Assembly: GCA_028822065.1 (NCBI GenBank)
Contig: JAPKEL010000008.1
Location: 1-64,000, forward strand
From: Woeseiaceae bacterium
Lineage (GTDB): Bacteria > Pseudomonadota > Gammaproteobacteria > Steroidobacterales > Woeseiaceae
Direction: 5' to 3'
Length of the DNA stretch: 64,000 nt
Below the pieces are notes generated by a model that saw only the letters and a list, made by a program, of their open reading frames with translations, was not told the DNA's origin and searched no databases. Each line of letters starts with the position of its first letter. Position 1 is the stretch's first letter. Shown here piece by piece: positions 47,558 to 57,023 of this stretch. The translations under genes were made by a program, and so were the position numbers.

Positions 47558-48394
47558 CTATTCAATATTTTTTGCTCTACTTGGGATGAGTGTTTTCAGT
47601 TGTTCCCAGAAATTTGGATATGAGATTGCATTATAATCCACTAATACTGATGGATCCGAGTAATTTTCAGCAAGAATTCGTCTCATATCAGTAGCTAAAT
47701 CAAGCATGCCTAATTTCTCATAAGCGATAATCATAATTTCAATTGATTCTTTGTTGCTGGGAACACCATTGTATTTTTCAAGAGATGTTTTAGCCCTATT
47801 TATCGCCGCAACGTATGCCCCGCTTCGAATATAATAATCTGCTACTATATTTTCATAGGCGGCCAATCTATTTTTAAGATATATCATACGCAATTCAGCA
47901 TCAGCTGAATATTCACTAGCGGGGTATCTTTCGACCAATCTTTCAAATATTGAGTATGATTTTTCTACATCTTCCGGCGGTCTTTTATTCATATCTTTAC
48001 GAAAGGTTTTTTCTAGAATATCTGGGTCTCCCTCAAAGTAGGAAAGGGCTTGTATATAAAGAGCATAATCAATTCTTGGGTGCGTTGGGTTTTCTCGGAT
48101 GAAAGATTCAGTTTGGTCTATGGTTTGTTCTGCTGAACCACTTTTATAGTAGGCATAAATTAATTCCAATTGGATCTGATTGGACAGATCACTAAATGGG
48201 AATCTCGATTGAATATTTTCAAATATTCCAATAGCACGCCGATAATTACCTGCTCCAACTGCTGTTTGTGCCGTTTCATAAGCTCTAACAAGGTCATTTA
48301 TATACGCATCTTCAGCTGATTCTTCATTATTTGCACAACCAATTAATGATAGAATGAGCAATGAAATTATAAGATTTTTATACAAATTGAACAT
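47558..48394 (-). CDS. bamD: Outer membrane protein assembly factor BamD
   Basis: Essential lipoprotein of the BAM complex that inserts beta-barrel proteins. It has 278 residues: signal with lipobox LIGC at about residues 17-20, then five TPR-like repeats, starting with YETAQTAVGAGNYRRAIGIFENIQSRFPFSDLSNQIQLELIYAYYKSG (described by its ends, residues about 39-85). It is divergent from rluD, the same arrangement as in E. coli and Pseudomonas, which confirms the call. Confidence 0.94.
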   Translation of the reverse strand: MFNLYKNLIISLLILSLIGCANNEESAEDAYINDLVRAYETAQTAVGAGNYRRAIGIFENIQSRFPFSDLSNQIQLELIYAYYKSGSAEQTIDQTESFIRENPTHPRIDYALYIQALSYFEGDPDILEKTFRKDMNKRPPEDVEKSYSIFERLVERYPASEYSADAELRMIYLKNRLAAYENIVADYYIRSGAYVAAINRAKTSLEKYNGVPSNKESIEIMIIAYEKLGMLDLATDMRRILAENYSDPSVLVDYNAISYPNFWEQLKTLIPSRAKNIE

Positions 48395-48528
48395 ATTTTG
48401 AGCAACGTCAGATGAATTGATAATATGAAATCGTTTTATTGTTTGAATGGTTTAGAATAAATCAATATTAATATAATGCTAATACTAGAGTATAACGCAA
48501 ATTAAATGAATTCTTTTAAAAGTATCCA

Positions 48529-49479
48529 ATGACAAATTATTCTAGACAAAAAATTATACCAGAAGAATTGTCGGGCAACCGATTGGATCTTGCGCTTGCA
48601 AAAATTTTCCCTGAGTTTTCAAGAAGTCGTATAAAGAGCTGGATTTTGGATGGTTCTATACTAATAAAAGGCGAAAAATTTAGGCCGCGTGATATCGTTA
48701 ATGGTGGTGAAGATGTCTCTATTCAGGTTATCTATACTGAAAAAATTACGAATGAGCCAGAACCAATGATTCTGGATATTGAGTACGAAGACGAAGAAAT
48801 TGCCGTGATTAATAAACCAGTGGGTTTGGTAGTGCACCCTGGCGCTGGAAATTTTAATGGAACATTGATGAATGGTTTGCTCCATCAATGGCCGAAATTA
48901 AGTGAATTACCTAGAGCTGGTATTGTTCATCGCCTCGATAAAGATACGAGTGGATTAATGGTAATTGCAAAAACTCTTATTGCTCATAATTCACTAGTAC
49001 GTCAACTTGAGAGCAGGGAAGTGACAAGGCAATATGATGCAGTTTGTAATGGAGTTTTGACTGGCGGAGGAACCATCAATGAGAATATTAAAAGGCATCC
49101 CGTTCATCGAAAGAAAATGATGGTTAGAGATGATGGTAAAGAGGCAATTACTCATTACCGAGTAGAAAAAAGATTTAAAGCTCATACGCATATTAAGGTA
49201 AACCTGGAAACAGGTAGAACACATCAAATTAGAGTGCATTTTGCTTTTCGGCGGCGTACTTTAGTTGGCGATCCGCTCTATGGAAGACTTATGATTCCAT
49301 CAGGTTGTTCTTTAGGTTTAAAAGAGGTCTTAAGTTCATTTAAGAGGCAAGCTTTGTGCGCTTCTCGGTTGGAGTTAATTCATCCATTATCAGGTCAAAA
49401 TATTACCTTAGAGATTGAACCAGCCACTGACTTCAAAAATCTACTAAATGCAATGACATTGGATTTAACTGCAGAATGA
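48529..49479 (+). CDS. rluD: 23S rRNA pseudouridine synthase RluD
   Basis: Modifies uridines 1911, 1915 and 1917 in helix 69 of 23S rRNA (by family). It has 316 residues: an N-terminal S4 RNA-binding domain (NRLDLALAKIFPEFSRSRIKSW) and the RluA-type catalytic domain with the catalytic Asp in HRLDKDTSGLMV and LETGRTHQIRVH. It overlaps pgeF by four bases (ATGA), the normal neighbour. The position beside bamD favours RluD over RluA or RluC. Confidence 0.95.
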   Translation: MTNYSRQKIIPEELSGNRLDLALAKIFPEFSRSRIKSWILDGSILIKGEKFRPRDIVNGGEDVSIQVIYTEKITNEPEPMILDIEYEDEEIAVINKPVGLVVHPGAGNFNGTLMNGLLHQWPKLSELPRAGIVHRLDKDTSGLMVIAKTLIAHNSLVRQLESREVTRQYDAVCNGVLTGGGTINENIKRHPVHRKKMMVRDDGKEAITHYRVEKRFKAHTHIKVNLETGRTHQIRVHFAFRRRTLVGDPLYGRLMIPSGCSLGLKEVLSSFKRQALCASRLELIHPLSGQNITLEIEPATDFKNLLNAMTLDLTAE

Positions 49480-50219
49480 TATGTGAAATAGGGTTTTTAG
49501 AAGCGGTGTGGCCGGCCCCAAAAAATATAATTGCGGGTACCACTTTAAGGCAATCTGGTTTTAGTCAAGGATCTTTTGGCGCCCTTAATTTAGGGAGTCA
49601 TGTCGGTGATAATATAGATAATGTGAAGCGTAATCGCCGGTTATTAAGAGATGCTATGAATTTGCCTTCAGAGCCCTGCTGGTTGAAGCAAAAACATAGC
49701 GCTAAGGTCGTTATAGAGCCTAGCAATGAAATTGTTTTATGCGCCGATGCAAGTATCACACGTACGGTGGAAAAAGTTTGTGTGGTGCTAACTGCAGATT
49801 GTCTACCAATACTTATTACCAGTAAGTCTGGAGATATAATAAGTGCGATTCATGCTGGCTGGAGAGGCCTAGCGGGCGGTATAGTTGAGAATACAATAAA
49901 TACCATGAAATCCAGCCCTAATGAACTTTTGGTTTGGTTGGGCCCCGCTATCTCGCAACCGGCATTTGAGGTGGGCAATGATGTTCGGGGGATCTTTTTG
50001 GATCTTGATATTAATAATGAATCTTGCTTTAAAGGTAATAAACGTGGTCGTTGGCAGGCCGACTTATACGCAATAGTTAAATTGAAATTAAATCGTTTGG
50101 GAGTAAGGGATATATTTGGCGGTGATGAATGTACTTTTAGCGATGAAAAGCGCTTATATTCGTATCGAAAAGATAATGAATGCGGCAGAATGGCAAGCAT
50201 AATTTATATGCAAAAATAA
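49476..50219 (+). CDS. pgeF: Peptidoglycan editing factor PgeF (YfiH, DUF152)
   Basis: Laccase-fold protein; in E. coli it removes wrongly incorporated L-Ser at the first stem-peptide position of UDP-MurNAc precursors. It has 247 residues. Metal-site histidines and cysteine are seen in KQKHSAKVV, TADCLPIL and HAGWRGLAGG. It is translationally coupled to rluD. The clpB gene that follows in E. coli is absent. Function links it to MurC specificity in the dcw cluster. Confidence 0.92.
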   Translation: MICEIGFLEAVWPAPKNIIAGTTLRQSGFSQGSFGALNLGSHVGDNIDNVKRNRRLLRDAMNLPSEPCWLKQKHSAKVVIEPSNEIVLCADASITRTVEKVCVVLTADCLPILITSKSGDIISAIHAGWRGLAGGIVENTINTMKSSPNELLVWLGPAISQPAFEVGNDVRGIFLDLDINNESCFKGNKRGRWQADLYAIVKLKLNRLGVRDIFGGDECTFSDEKRLYSYRKDNECGRMASIIYMQK

Positions 50220-50243
50220 AATTCAATTAAATACAAAATAATT

Positions 50244-50261
50244 ATCCCTATAAATAGGGAT
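50244..50261. repeat. Perfect inverted repeat after pgeF
   Basis: ATCCCTA-TAAA-TAGGGAT, a seven-base stem with a four-base loop, 25 bp after the pgeF stop. No T-run follows directly, so if it is a terminator it is a weak one. Confidence 0.5.
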
Positions 50262-50296
50262 AGGTTAAAAATAAAAAGATAATAATTTTAAAATTA

Positions 50297-50325
50297 TTCA
50301 GAATCCTCGGCATCGAGAGTATACT
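50297..50325 (+). promoter_or_regulatory. Candidate sigma-70 promoter of the fmdB-DUF502-aspS genes
   Basis: TTCAGA (50297-50302), exact 17-bp spacer, TATACT (50320-50325). A start near 50332 would leave the GGAG ribosome site (50336-50339) and the ATG at 50346 close behind. Confidence 0.5.
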
Positions 50326-50345
50326 GATAGATAGTGGAGATACGC

Positions 50346-50657
50346 ATGCCAATATATGAATATGAATGTAACAATTGTGATCATACCTTCGATGAATTAC
50401 AAAAAATGAGCGATGAACATTTGGTTGATTGCCCAAGCTGTAGTGCGCCAAAATTAGCCCGATTACTCTCCGCCCCAAGCTTTCGTCTTAAAGGTGGAGG
50501 TTGGTATGAGACTGATTTCAAAAAAGACAATCAGCGCAATATCTCAAAAAATGATAATGATTCGAGTAAACCAAAAAAATCATCTTCCAAAGATAATGCT
50601 TCAAAAGCTGAAAAAAAAACAACACCTCAAAAAAATAATACAGCGTCCGATAAATAA
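50346..50657 (+). CDS. FmdB-family zinc ribbon protein
   Basis: Small putative regulatory protein of 103 residues. The N-terminal zinc ribbon MPIYEYECNNCDHTFDELQ with CNNC and, 20 residues on, CPSC is diagnostic of the FmdB/DUF2757-like family; the rest is a Lys/Ser/Asn-rich disordered tail. The true start is the ATG at 50346, with GGAG six bases before it, not the in-frame GTG at 50334. The function is unknown. It directly precedes the DUF502 gene and aspS, an order seen in many gammaproteobacteria. Confidence 0.9.
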   Translation: MPIYEYECNNCDHTFDELQKMSDEHLVDCPSCSAPKLARLLSAPSFRLKGGGWYETDFKKDNQRNISKNDNDSSKPKKSSSKDNASKAEKKTTPQKNNTASDK

Positions 50658-51316
50658 TGAAAAATATACAAAAATACTTGATTGCGGGGTTATTGGTCTG
50701 GTTGCCAGTTGTGGTAACTGTTCTTCTGTTTCGTTTTTTGATTACGCTTATGGATCAAACCTTAATTTTGCTTCCTCTTCAAATACGACCGGAATCGTTG
50801 TTGGGGTTTTCGATTCCAGGGTTGGGTTTAATTTTAACTTTATTGGTGTTATTAGTGACTGGTGTATTAGCTGCTAATATTGTTGGGCGGACAATGGTAA
50901 GTTTTGGTGAAAAAATACTGAAACGGATTCCTGTGGTTAGATCGGTGTATTCGGCGGCAAAGAATTTTTCTGAGCTTGTATTTTCAGAGACAGGTCAATC
51001 ATTCAAGAAAGTGCTCTTAATCCAATACCCACGTAAGGGTGTTTATAGTTTGGCTTTTCAAACTTCAACCGCATTGGGTGAAGTGCAGAAGAAAACTGGC
51101 AAAGATATGGTATGTACCTTTGTTCCAACCACGCCTAATCCAACTTCAGGGTATATAATAATTTTACCCAAAGAAGATGTGATAGAGATGGATATGAATG
51201 TTGATGAAGCGTTTAAAATGATTGTATCACTTGGGGTGGTAGTCCCTTCCTGGAGTGAAGATGATCTTAATGATTTACCAATAAAATCTCCTAGTAAAGA
51301 AAATAATAACCCTTAA
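50657..51316 (+). CDS. DUF502 family membrane protein
   Basis: 219 residues with two membrane helices (about 8-32 and 50-75) and a soluble C-terminal domain containing the family motif PRKGVYSLAFQTS and FVPTTPNPTSGYIIILP. DUF502 proteins are widespread in proteobacteria and plants (COV1-like) and have no firm biochemical role. Its ATG overlaps the fmdB-like stop by one base, indicating coupling. The conserved order with aspS suggests co-expression, but does not reveal a function. Confidence 0.9.
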   Translation: MKNIQKYLIAGLLVWLPVVVTVLLFRFLITLMDQTLILLPLQIRPESLLGFSIPGLGLILTLLVLLVTGVLAANIVGRTMVSFGEKILKRIPVVRSVYSAAKNFSELVFSETGQSFKKVLLIQYPRKGVYSLAFQTSTALGEVQKKTGKDMVCTFVPTTPNPTSGYIIILPKEDVIEMDMNVDEAFKMIVSLGVVVPSWSEDDLNDLPIKSPSKENNNP

Positions 51317-51340
51317 GAATTTTTTATAAATGAGAGAATT

Positions 51341-51403
51341 ATGGGAAGAGTCTTGCAGATGAAATGGTTAGTCCGTAGTATTTCGTTTTTTTTTAATATA
51401 TGA
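51341..51403 (+). CDS. Possible 20-residue ORF coupled to aspS
   Basis: ATG at 51341 with GAGAGA just before it, 20 codons with no Asp codon, and a TGA at 51401-51403 that overlaps the aspS ATG as ATGA. The arrangement is that of a coupled upstream ORF, and aspS itself has no visible ribosome site. The length is short enough for chance. Confidence 0.22.
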   Translation: MGRVLQMKWLVRSISFFFNI

Positions 51404-53184
51404 AAAATATTATGCGAAGTCATTATTGTGGAGAAGTCGATAGTCGACTAGAAGACCAAGAAGTTTCAGTTACGGGATGGGTGCATCGTCGTCGTGATCA
51501 TGGTGGCGTTATATTTGTCGACCTTAGAGATCGTGAAGGCTTGCTCCAAGTTGTTTTCGATCCTGATAATGAAGCAATTTTCTCTGAAGCAGAACGCATT
51601 CGTGGAGAATTTGTGCTGGCAATAAAAGGTTTGGTTCGTTCTCGACCTGAAGGTACAAAGAACCCCAATATGAAGACCGGTGAAATCGAAATTTTAGCGA
51701 CTGAGCTGGTTACTCTAAATGACTCTCTTACCCCTCCTTTCCATCATGATGAAAAAGCCAATGAGGAATTAAGATTGCAATATCGTTATCTTGATTTACG
51801 TCGCGATAATATGCTTTCTAATTTACGTCTTCGACACGCTGTTACGAAAGAGTTGAGGTTATTTCTCGATGACCATGGATTTATTGATACGGAGACCCCT
51901 ATGTTGACTCGTGCAACACCAGAGGGCGCACGCGATTATATTGTGCCGAGTAGAACAAATCCGGGTAAATTCTTTGCATTACCTCAGTCTCCGCAAATAT
52001 TTAAACAATTATTAATGATATCCGGTCTTGATCGTTATTATCAAATAGTTCGGTGTTTCCGCGACGAAGATCTTCGAGCTGACCGTCAACCAGAGTTTAC
52101 ACAACTCGATATAGAGATGAGTTTTGTTGATGAAGACGCTGTGATGGATATGATGGAAGATTTAGTCCGATCATTATTTAAAAATGTAATGAAAGTATCC
52201 TTACCTAAGAAGTTTATTCGTATGACCTATGTAGATGCAATGAGGAGATTTGGATCTGACAAGCCAGATCTTAGGATTCCATTGGAATTAGTGGATGTCT
52301 CTGATTTAATGGCGGACGTTGAATTTAAAGTCTTTGCTGGGCCAGCAAAAGACGAAGATGGTCGTGTTGCAGCAATGTGTGTCCCCGATGGCTGTAAGAT
52401 GAGTCGCAAAGATATTGATGATTATACGAAATATGTGAGTCGTTATGGTGCAAAGGGATTGGCTTATATTAAGGTTGTGGATATTGCCAACAAAAGTGAG
52501 GGATTACAATCGCCCATTCTTAAATTCTTACCTGACCAGGTAGTCGAGAAAATTCTTGAGCGTACTGCGGCTAAAGATGGTGATTTAATCTTCTTTGGAG
52601 CGGATAAAGCTAATGTTGTCAATGATTCGCTTGGCGCATTGAGAGTGCGTCTTGGCGAGGATCTTGAACTTATTGAAGCAGGTTGGCAGCCACTCTGGGT
52701 GATTGATTTCCCGATGTTCAATAAAGATAAAACTTCACAAAGATGGACTTCTTTGCATCATCCTTTTACAGCCCCCTCGATTACAGCGGTTGATGAACTT
52801 AATAGCAATCCAGGCACAGTCCTATCTAAGGCCTATGATATGGTTCTTAATGGTTCTGAGATAGGCGGCGGTTCTATTCGAATACATAACAAAGAAATGC
52901 AAGCCGCAGTCTTTAAGTTACTAGATATAAGTGATGAAGAGGCCGAGGAAAAATTTGGTTTCTTACTACGAGCACTTGACTATGGATGTCCGCCACACGG
53001 TGGTATCGCTTTTGGCCTAGACCGAATGATCATGTTGATGACTGGTGCAGAGAGTATTCGTGATGTTATAGCTTTCCCTAAAACACAATCCGCAAGTTGC
53101 CCATTAACTAATGCACCTGGAGAGGTATCTTCAGAGCAACTAAAAGAAACCGGAATACGCTTGCGACCAAAAGCTATAGAATAA
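51400..53184 (+). CDS. aspS: Aspartyl-tRNA synthetase
   Basis: Class II aminoacyl-tRNA synthetase, 594 residues, the bacterial type with a GAD insertion. The N-terminal OB fold has [24 protein letters not shown], motif 2 is in [19 protein letters not shown], and motif 3 is [14 protein letters not shown]. An ATG four codons in (51412, MRSHYCGEV) fits other AspRS starts equally well. It is followed by nudB after 6 bp, as in E. coli. Whether it charges only tRNA-Asp or also tRNA-Asn cannot be told from the window. Confidence 0.97.
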   Translation: MKNIMRSHYCGEVDSRLEDQEVSVTGWVHRRRDHGGVIFVDLRDREGLLQVVFDPDNEAIFSEAERIRGEFVLAIKGLVRSRPEGTKNPNMKTGEIEILATELVTLNDSLTPPFHHDEKANEELRLQYRYLDLRRDNMLSNLRLRHAVTKELRLFLDDHGFIDTETPMLTRATPEGARDYIVPSRTNPGKFFALPQSPQIFKQLLMISGLDRYYQIVRCFRDEDLRADRQPEFTQLDIEMSFVDEDAVMDMMEDLVRSLFKNVMKVSLPKKFIRMTYVDAMRRFGSDKPDLRIPLELVDVSDLMADVEFKVFAGPAKDEDGRVAAMCVPDGCKMSRKDIDDYTKYVSRYGAKGLAYIKVVDIANKSEGLQSPILKFLPDQVVEKILERTAAKDGDLIFFGADKANVVNDSLGALRVRLGEDLELIEAGWQPLWVIDFPMFNKDKTSQRWTSLHHPFTAPSITAVDELNSNPGTVLSKAYDMVLNGSEIGGGSIRIHNKEMQAAVFKLLDISDEEAEEKFGFLLRALDYGCPPHGGIAFGLDRMIMLMTGAESIRDVIAFPKTQSASCPLTNAPGEVSSEQLKETGIRLRPKAIE

Positions 53185-53190
53185 TTTTAT

Positions 53191-53628
53191 ATGGTCCAAT
53201 ATCGTCGACCAGAATCCATACTAGTGTTGATTTACACATTACGTCATGAAATATTGTTACTTAAGCGGATACATCCATTCTCGTATTGGCAGTCAGTAAC
53301 GGGCAGTATGCAAAAGAACGAAACCAAAGAAATGGCGGCCCCTCGAGAATTAAAAGAAGAAACTGGCTTAACTGACGACGGTGTCTTGATTGATTGTGGA
53401 TTGAGTCGTTCGTTTGAGATAGACCCTCGCTGGCAGCATCGCTATCACTCCAAAGATAGGGTAAATATTGAGCATGAATTTCATTATTTGCTTAAGGATA
53501 GATGTGAAGTGAAACTAAATGCGAAGGAGCACAGTCAATTTAAATGGTTATCAATTGATCAAGCAATTCAAAAAACTTGGTCTTGGACGAACAAAGAAGC
53601 ATTAGAGCGATTAGCTGCTAGATTATAG
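53191..53628 (+). CDS. nudB: Dihydroneopterin triphosphate diphosphatase NudB
   Basis: Nudix hydrolase of the folate pathway in E. coli. It has 145 residues. The Nudix box reads G-x5-E-x7-RELKEETGL, complete. The start MVQYRRPESILVLIYT resembles NudB, and its place after aspS is the same as in E. coli, which supports this function over other Nudix hydrolases. In E. coli yebC-ruvCAB follow; here they are absent and a glycosyltransferase follows. Confidence 0.88.
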   Translation: MVQYRRPESILVLIYTLRHEILLLKRIHPFSYWQSVTGSMQKNETKEMAAPRELKEETGLTDDGVLIDCGLSRSFEIDPRWQHRYHSKDRVNIEHEFHYLLKDRCEVKLNAKEHSQFKWLSIDQAIQKTWSWTNKEALERLAARL

Positions 53629-53699
53629 GTGATGATTTTTTAAGTGATACACTGGATTAATTAAAGTTACTGGCGAATTAAAATAATTGTATCGATGAT

Positions 53700-54785
53700 A
53701 TGAAAATCCTTCATATAGAAAATGGTCGTTTTTTTTATGGTGGTCCTCAACAGGTTCTTTATCTTTGTTCTGGTTTAAATGATCATGGCATTGAAAATAT
53801 CCTTATCTGTCAACCCGAGAGTGATTTAGGAAAAATAGCTAAAGATCATGGCATAAGGGTGATTGATTTATTATGTAAGGGTGATTTGGACTTATCCTTC
53901 GCATTCAGACTATTTAAAGTTATCCGTAATGAGAGGCCGGATATAATTCATTGCCACAGTCGAAGGGGTGGCGATTTTTTGGGTGGAATAGTAGCTCGTT
54001 GCTTTGACATTCCAGCAATTCTATCAAGACGAGTTGATAGCTTGGAATTTAGTTTTTTAACTAGAATACGCAACGCTATATTCGTTAAAGTTATTGCTAT
54101 ATCAAAGAATATTTATAATATTTTATCTTTGTCTGCACTTCATCTGGATAAACTAGTGATGATTCGAAGTGCAGTGGATAGTCAGAGATTCTTGATTGCA
54201 GTTAAGAAAGAAGAATTTTTGAAAAAATTCAATCTCAATAAGGATGATTTTGTTCTTGCGACAGTAGGTCAATTGATTCTCAGAAAAGACCATCAATTTT
54301 TGATTGATAGTATGGTTAATTTGCGAAAATTATATCCACAGATAAAATTAATTGTATTTGGTCAGGGGCAATTAAACGAAAAATTGAAACTTCAAGTCAG
54401 TGAACTTGAGCTCAAAGATTCTGTGATATTTGCGGGTTTTGATTTAGAGCTAGATAATTATCTATCGCATTTTGATATATTAGTTCACCCAGCTAATGCT
54501 GAGGGACTTGGTGTGATTCTAATGAAAGCCGGTGCAGCGGGGCTACCTGTGGTTGCTTTCAATACGGGAGGTATTCCTGAAGTAATCAAAAATGGTGAAA
54601 CGGGTTTGCTGGCTGAGGTGGGTGATCGATATACTTTTGAGAGTCATATTGACCGCCTTATTAGTAGTGAGCCACTCCGGACAAAATATTCCTTAGCGGC
54701 AAAAGATTACATAAAAGCGGAATTTTCATTGCAGGAAATGCTGAAAAAACATATTCAATTGTATGAGTCAATTTGTGATGAATGA
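53700..54785 (+). CDS. Glycosyltransferase family 4 protein
   Basis: GT-B fold glycosyltransferase of 361 residues. The N-terminal half starts KILHIENGRFFYGGPQQVLYLC, and the donor-binding half has VGQLILRKDHQFLIDS and HPANAEGLGVILMKAGAAGLPVVAFNTGG. The usual E-x7-E motif has Lys at the second Glu, so donor handling may differ. It is cytosolic, and the acceptor is probably an LPS core or glycan, an inference from the family only. The ATG at 53700 follows a 71-bp gap. Its end overlaps pncC by eight bases, which ties it to the downstream group. Confidence 0.85.
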   Translation: MKILHIENGRFFYGGPQQVLYLCSGLNDHGIENILICQPESDLGKIAKDHGIRVIDLLCKGDLDLSFAFRLFKVIRNERPDIIHCHSRRGGDFLGGIVARCFDIPAILSRRVDSLEFSFLTRIRNAIFVKVIAISKNIYNILSLSALHLDKLVMIRSAVDSQRFLIAVKKEEFLKKFNLNKDDFVLATVGQLILRKDHQFLIDSMVNLRKLYPQIKLIVFGQGQLNEKLKLQVSELELKDSVIFAGFDLELDNYLSHFDILVHPANAEGLGVILMKAGAAGLPVVAFNTGGIPEVIKNGETGLLAEVGDRYTFESHIDRLISSEPLRTKYSLAAKDYIKAEFSLQEMLKKHIQLYESICDE

Positions 54786-55281
54786 AAAAAATAAACTTCA
54801 TGAGGTAGCTTGCCAAGTCGTATCTTTAGCGTCACAACTAAAGAAAATTATTGTAACTGCTGAATCTTGCACAGGAGGTTTAGTTGCGACATCTATAACC
54901 GATATTCCTGGTAGTTCTTGTTGTTTTTCGCATGGTGTTGTGACCTACAGCGATGCCGCAAAAAATACAATTCTTGGAATTGATAGTGTTTTAATAAAAG
55001 ATAATGGCGCCGTGAGTAAGGCAGTAGCGGAGTGTATGGCAAAAAAAGTTCTTCGTGGAAATGCTGCAGATATTTCCGTAGCGATTACAGGTATTGCAGG
55101 GCCAACTGGGGGATCATTAGAGAAACCCGTTGGAACAGTTTGGCTTGCTTGGGGCTATTACGTTAACAATCAAATAATCGTTGATACGCAAGATTACTGT
55201 TTTAATGGTGATAGAAATACGATTCGCTTTCAGTCAGCAATCGAGGCCTTATTAGGGTTAGAAAAAAGAATGAAAAAATGA
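54778..55281 (+). CDS. pncC: Nicotinamide-nucleotide amidohydrolase PncC (CinA C-terminal domain)
   Basis: Deamidates nicotinamide mononucleotide for NAD recycling. It has 167 residues from the ATG at 54778; an ATG at 54763 would add five residues and lengthen the overlap. Motifs are TAESCTGGLVATSITDIPGSS near the N-terminus, YSDAAKNTILGI, and ITGIAGPTGGS with the conserved Gly-rich loop. The CinA N-terminal domain is absent, which is normal for gammaproteobacteria. It stands before recA, the classical cinA/pncC-recA order. Confidence 0.94.
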   Translation: MNEKNKLHEVACQVVSLASQLKKIIVTAESCTGGLVATSITDIPGSSCCFSHGVVTYSDAAKNTILGIDSVLIKDNGAVSKAVAECMAKKVLRGNAADISVAITGIAGPTGGSLEKPVGTVWLAWGYYVNNQIIVDTQDYCFNGDRNTIRFQSAIEALLGLEKRMKK

Positions 55282-55357
55282 CATTCTGTCTAACTATATA
55301 TTTTTAATTATGGAATAATAAGAGTCCAATTCAAATATAAAAAAGTGATATTCAGCT

Positions 55358-56410
55358 ATGGATGAGAATCGAAAAAAAGCACTTGCAGCCGCATTAGGAC
55401 AAATCGATAAACAGTTTGGTAAAGGCTCTGTTATGAGGCTTGGTGATGGTGGCATAGCAAGACATTTTGAATCCATATCAACCGGCTCAATTGGTCTTGA
55501 TGTTGCTTTAGGTATTGGCGGACTGCCAAAAGGTCGGGTTGTAGAGATCTATGGTCCTGAAGCATCAGGAAAAACAACATTAACTCTAGAAGTGATCGCT
55601 GAAGCTCAAAAAGCTGGAGGCACCGCTGCTTTTGTTGATGCAGAGCATGCGTTAGATCCTAAGTATGCTGAACAATTAGGTGTAAATGTCGATGAATTAC
55701 TAGTTTCACAGCCCGATACTGGGGAGCAGGCCCTTGAAATAACAGATATGCTGGTAAGATCGGGTGCAGTAGATATTATTGTCATAGATTCGGTGGCGGC
55801 GTTGACTCCAAAAGCAGAAATTGAGGGTGATATGGGTGATACTCATATGGGTCTTCAAGCACGACTGATGTCCCAAGCATTGAGAAAACTTACCGGTAAT
55901 ATTAAACGTTCAAATGCGATGGTGGTCTTTATTAACCAAATTAGGATGAAAATTGGTGTCATGTTCGGTAGCCCAGAAACAACTACGGGGGGGAATGCAC
56001 TTAAGTTCTATTCTTCAGTTCGTTTGGATATCAGGAGAATTGGTGCAATCAAGAAAGGCGATGAAATTATTGGCAATCAAACGCGTGTAAAAGTAGTTAA
56101 GAACAAGGTATCACCACCTTTCAAGATGGCTGAGTTTGAAATATTATACGGTACGGGTATTTCGCGTGAGGGTGAAATTATAGATTATGGTGTAGAGCAG
56201 AATTTGATAGAAAAATCGGGATCTTGGTATAGCTATAAAGAGGAAAGGATAGGTCAGGGTAAGGAAAATGTTCGGGAGTTTTTGCGCAGTAATCCTGAGA
56301 TTTCCAGCGAGATTGAAGAACAAATTAGGGCGACACTGTTACCTAAAAAAGAGGATGCAGTTGAAGCTGCCGCGAGTAATGAAAGTGAGGATGAGTCTTC
56401 TGAATCTTGA
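55358..56410 (+). CDS. recA: Recombinase RecA
   Basis: Strand-exchange ATPase and LexA coprotease. It has 350 residues. Walker [10 protein letters not shown] is at 66-74, [10 protein letters not shown] and [10 protein letters not shown] follow, with loop 2 in [16 protein letters not shown] and an acidic C-terminal tail. No clear SOS box is seen in the 76-bp upstream gap (only a lone CTGT at about 55286), so regulation by LexA is unproven here. It is followed by recX after 18 bp. Confidence 0.98.
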   Translation: MDENRKKALAAALGQIDKQFGKGSVMRLGDGGIARHFESISTGSIGLDVALGIGGLPKGRVVEIYGPEASGKTTLTLEVIAEAQKAGGTAAFVDAEHALDPKYAEQLGVNVDELLVSQPDTGEQALEITDMLVRSGAVDIIVIDSVAALTPKAEIEGDMGDTHMGLQARLMSQALRKLTGNIKRSNAMVVFINQIRMKIGVMFGSPETTTGGNALKFYSSVRLDIRRIGAIKKGDEIIGNQTRVKVVKNKVSPPFKMAEFEILYGTGISREGEIIDYGVEQNLIEKSGSWYSYKEERIGQGKENVREFLRSNPEISSEIEEQIRATLLPKKEDAVEAAASNESEDESSES

Positions 56411-56428
56411 TTAAGTGTATAGATTGAC

Positions 56429-56929
56429 GTGAATAAATCCATTAATGAGTTAAATGCTGATATCTTCCAGACTCAAAATGATGCTAAATATTCAGATTCA
56501 CAACATGCCAGAAAAAAAGGCATGGATTTTTTGGCCTTACGTGAGTACGGGCACGAAGAATTAATTATAAAACTACAGGGAAAGGGGTATAACTACCAAG
56601 CGTCGAGTGAGGCTGTTCAGGGTCTCAAGCGAGATGGCTTGCAGGATGACTTGCGTTTTGCTGAGAGTTTTTGTCGTTCTAGATACAAGCAAGGCAAGGG
56701 ACCACTAAAAATTATTTTTGAACTGAAGGCCAAGAAACTTCCAAGTGCAATTATTCATAGCGCTTTGAATGATCTCGATGTAAATTGGCTAGAATTAGCT
56801 AGAGAGGCAAGATTGAAAAAGTTCGGTACTAACCCACCTATAGATTACAAAGAGAAATCTCGTCAAATGCGATTTTTACAGTCACGTGGGTTTGATTCAG
56901 ATAGTATTTCAGCAGCCCTAAAAATTTAA
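56429..56929 (+). CDS. recX: RecA regulator RecX
   Basis: Small helical protein that binds and limits RecA filaments. It has 166 residues. The family repeats of three-helix units are visible: FLALREYGHEELIIKLQGKGY, RFAESFCRSRYKQGKGPLKIIFELKAKKL (residues about 74-102) and KSRQMRFLQSRGFDSDSISAAL. The start is GTG at 56429 without a strong ribosome site, consistent with low expression relative to recA. The first 25 residues are not conserved. Confidence 0.92.
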   Translation: MNKSINELNADIFQTQNDAKYSDSQHARKKGMDFLALREYGHEELIIKLQGKGYNYQASSEAVQGLKRDGLQDDLRFAESFCRSRYKQGKGPLKIIFELKAKKLPSAIIHSALNDLDVNWLELAREARLKKFGTNPPIDYKEKSRQMRFLQSRGFDSDSISAALKI

Positions 56930-57023
56930 TACTCAAAGAGAGTTTGTATAATAAATTAACAGTAAGGATATTTACTTTAAAAGACGATGTTAATCTTTGA
57001 ATTTATCTATACACTATTTATGT

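Noticed and set aside
50262-50296. Second terminator in the AT palindrome before the fmdB-like gene
   Set aside because: The AATAATTTTAAAATTATT palindrome is pure A/T and would be unstable; chance in AT-rich DNA is the simpler explanation.
55282-55357. LexA (SOS) box upstream of recA
   Set aside because: Only a CTGT half site at about 55286 is seen; the other half reads ATAT rather than ACAG at the right distance.
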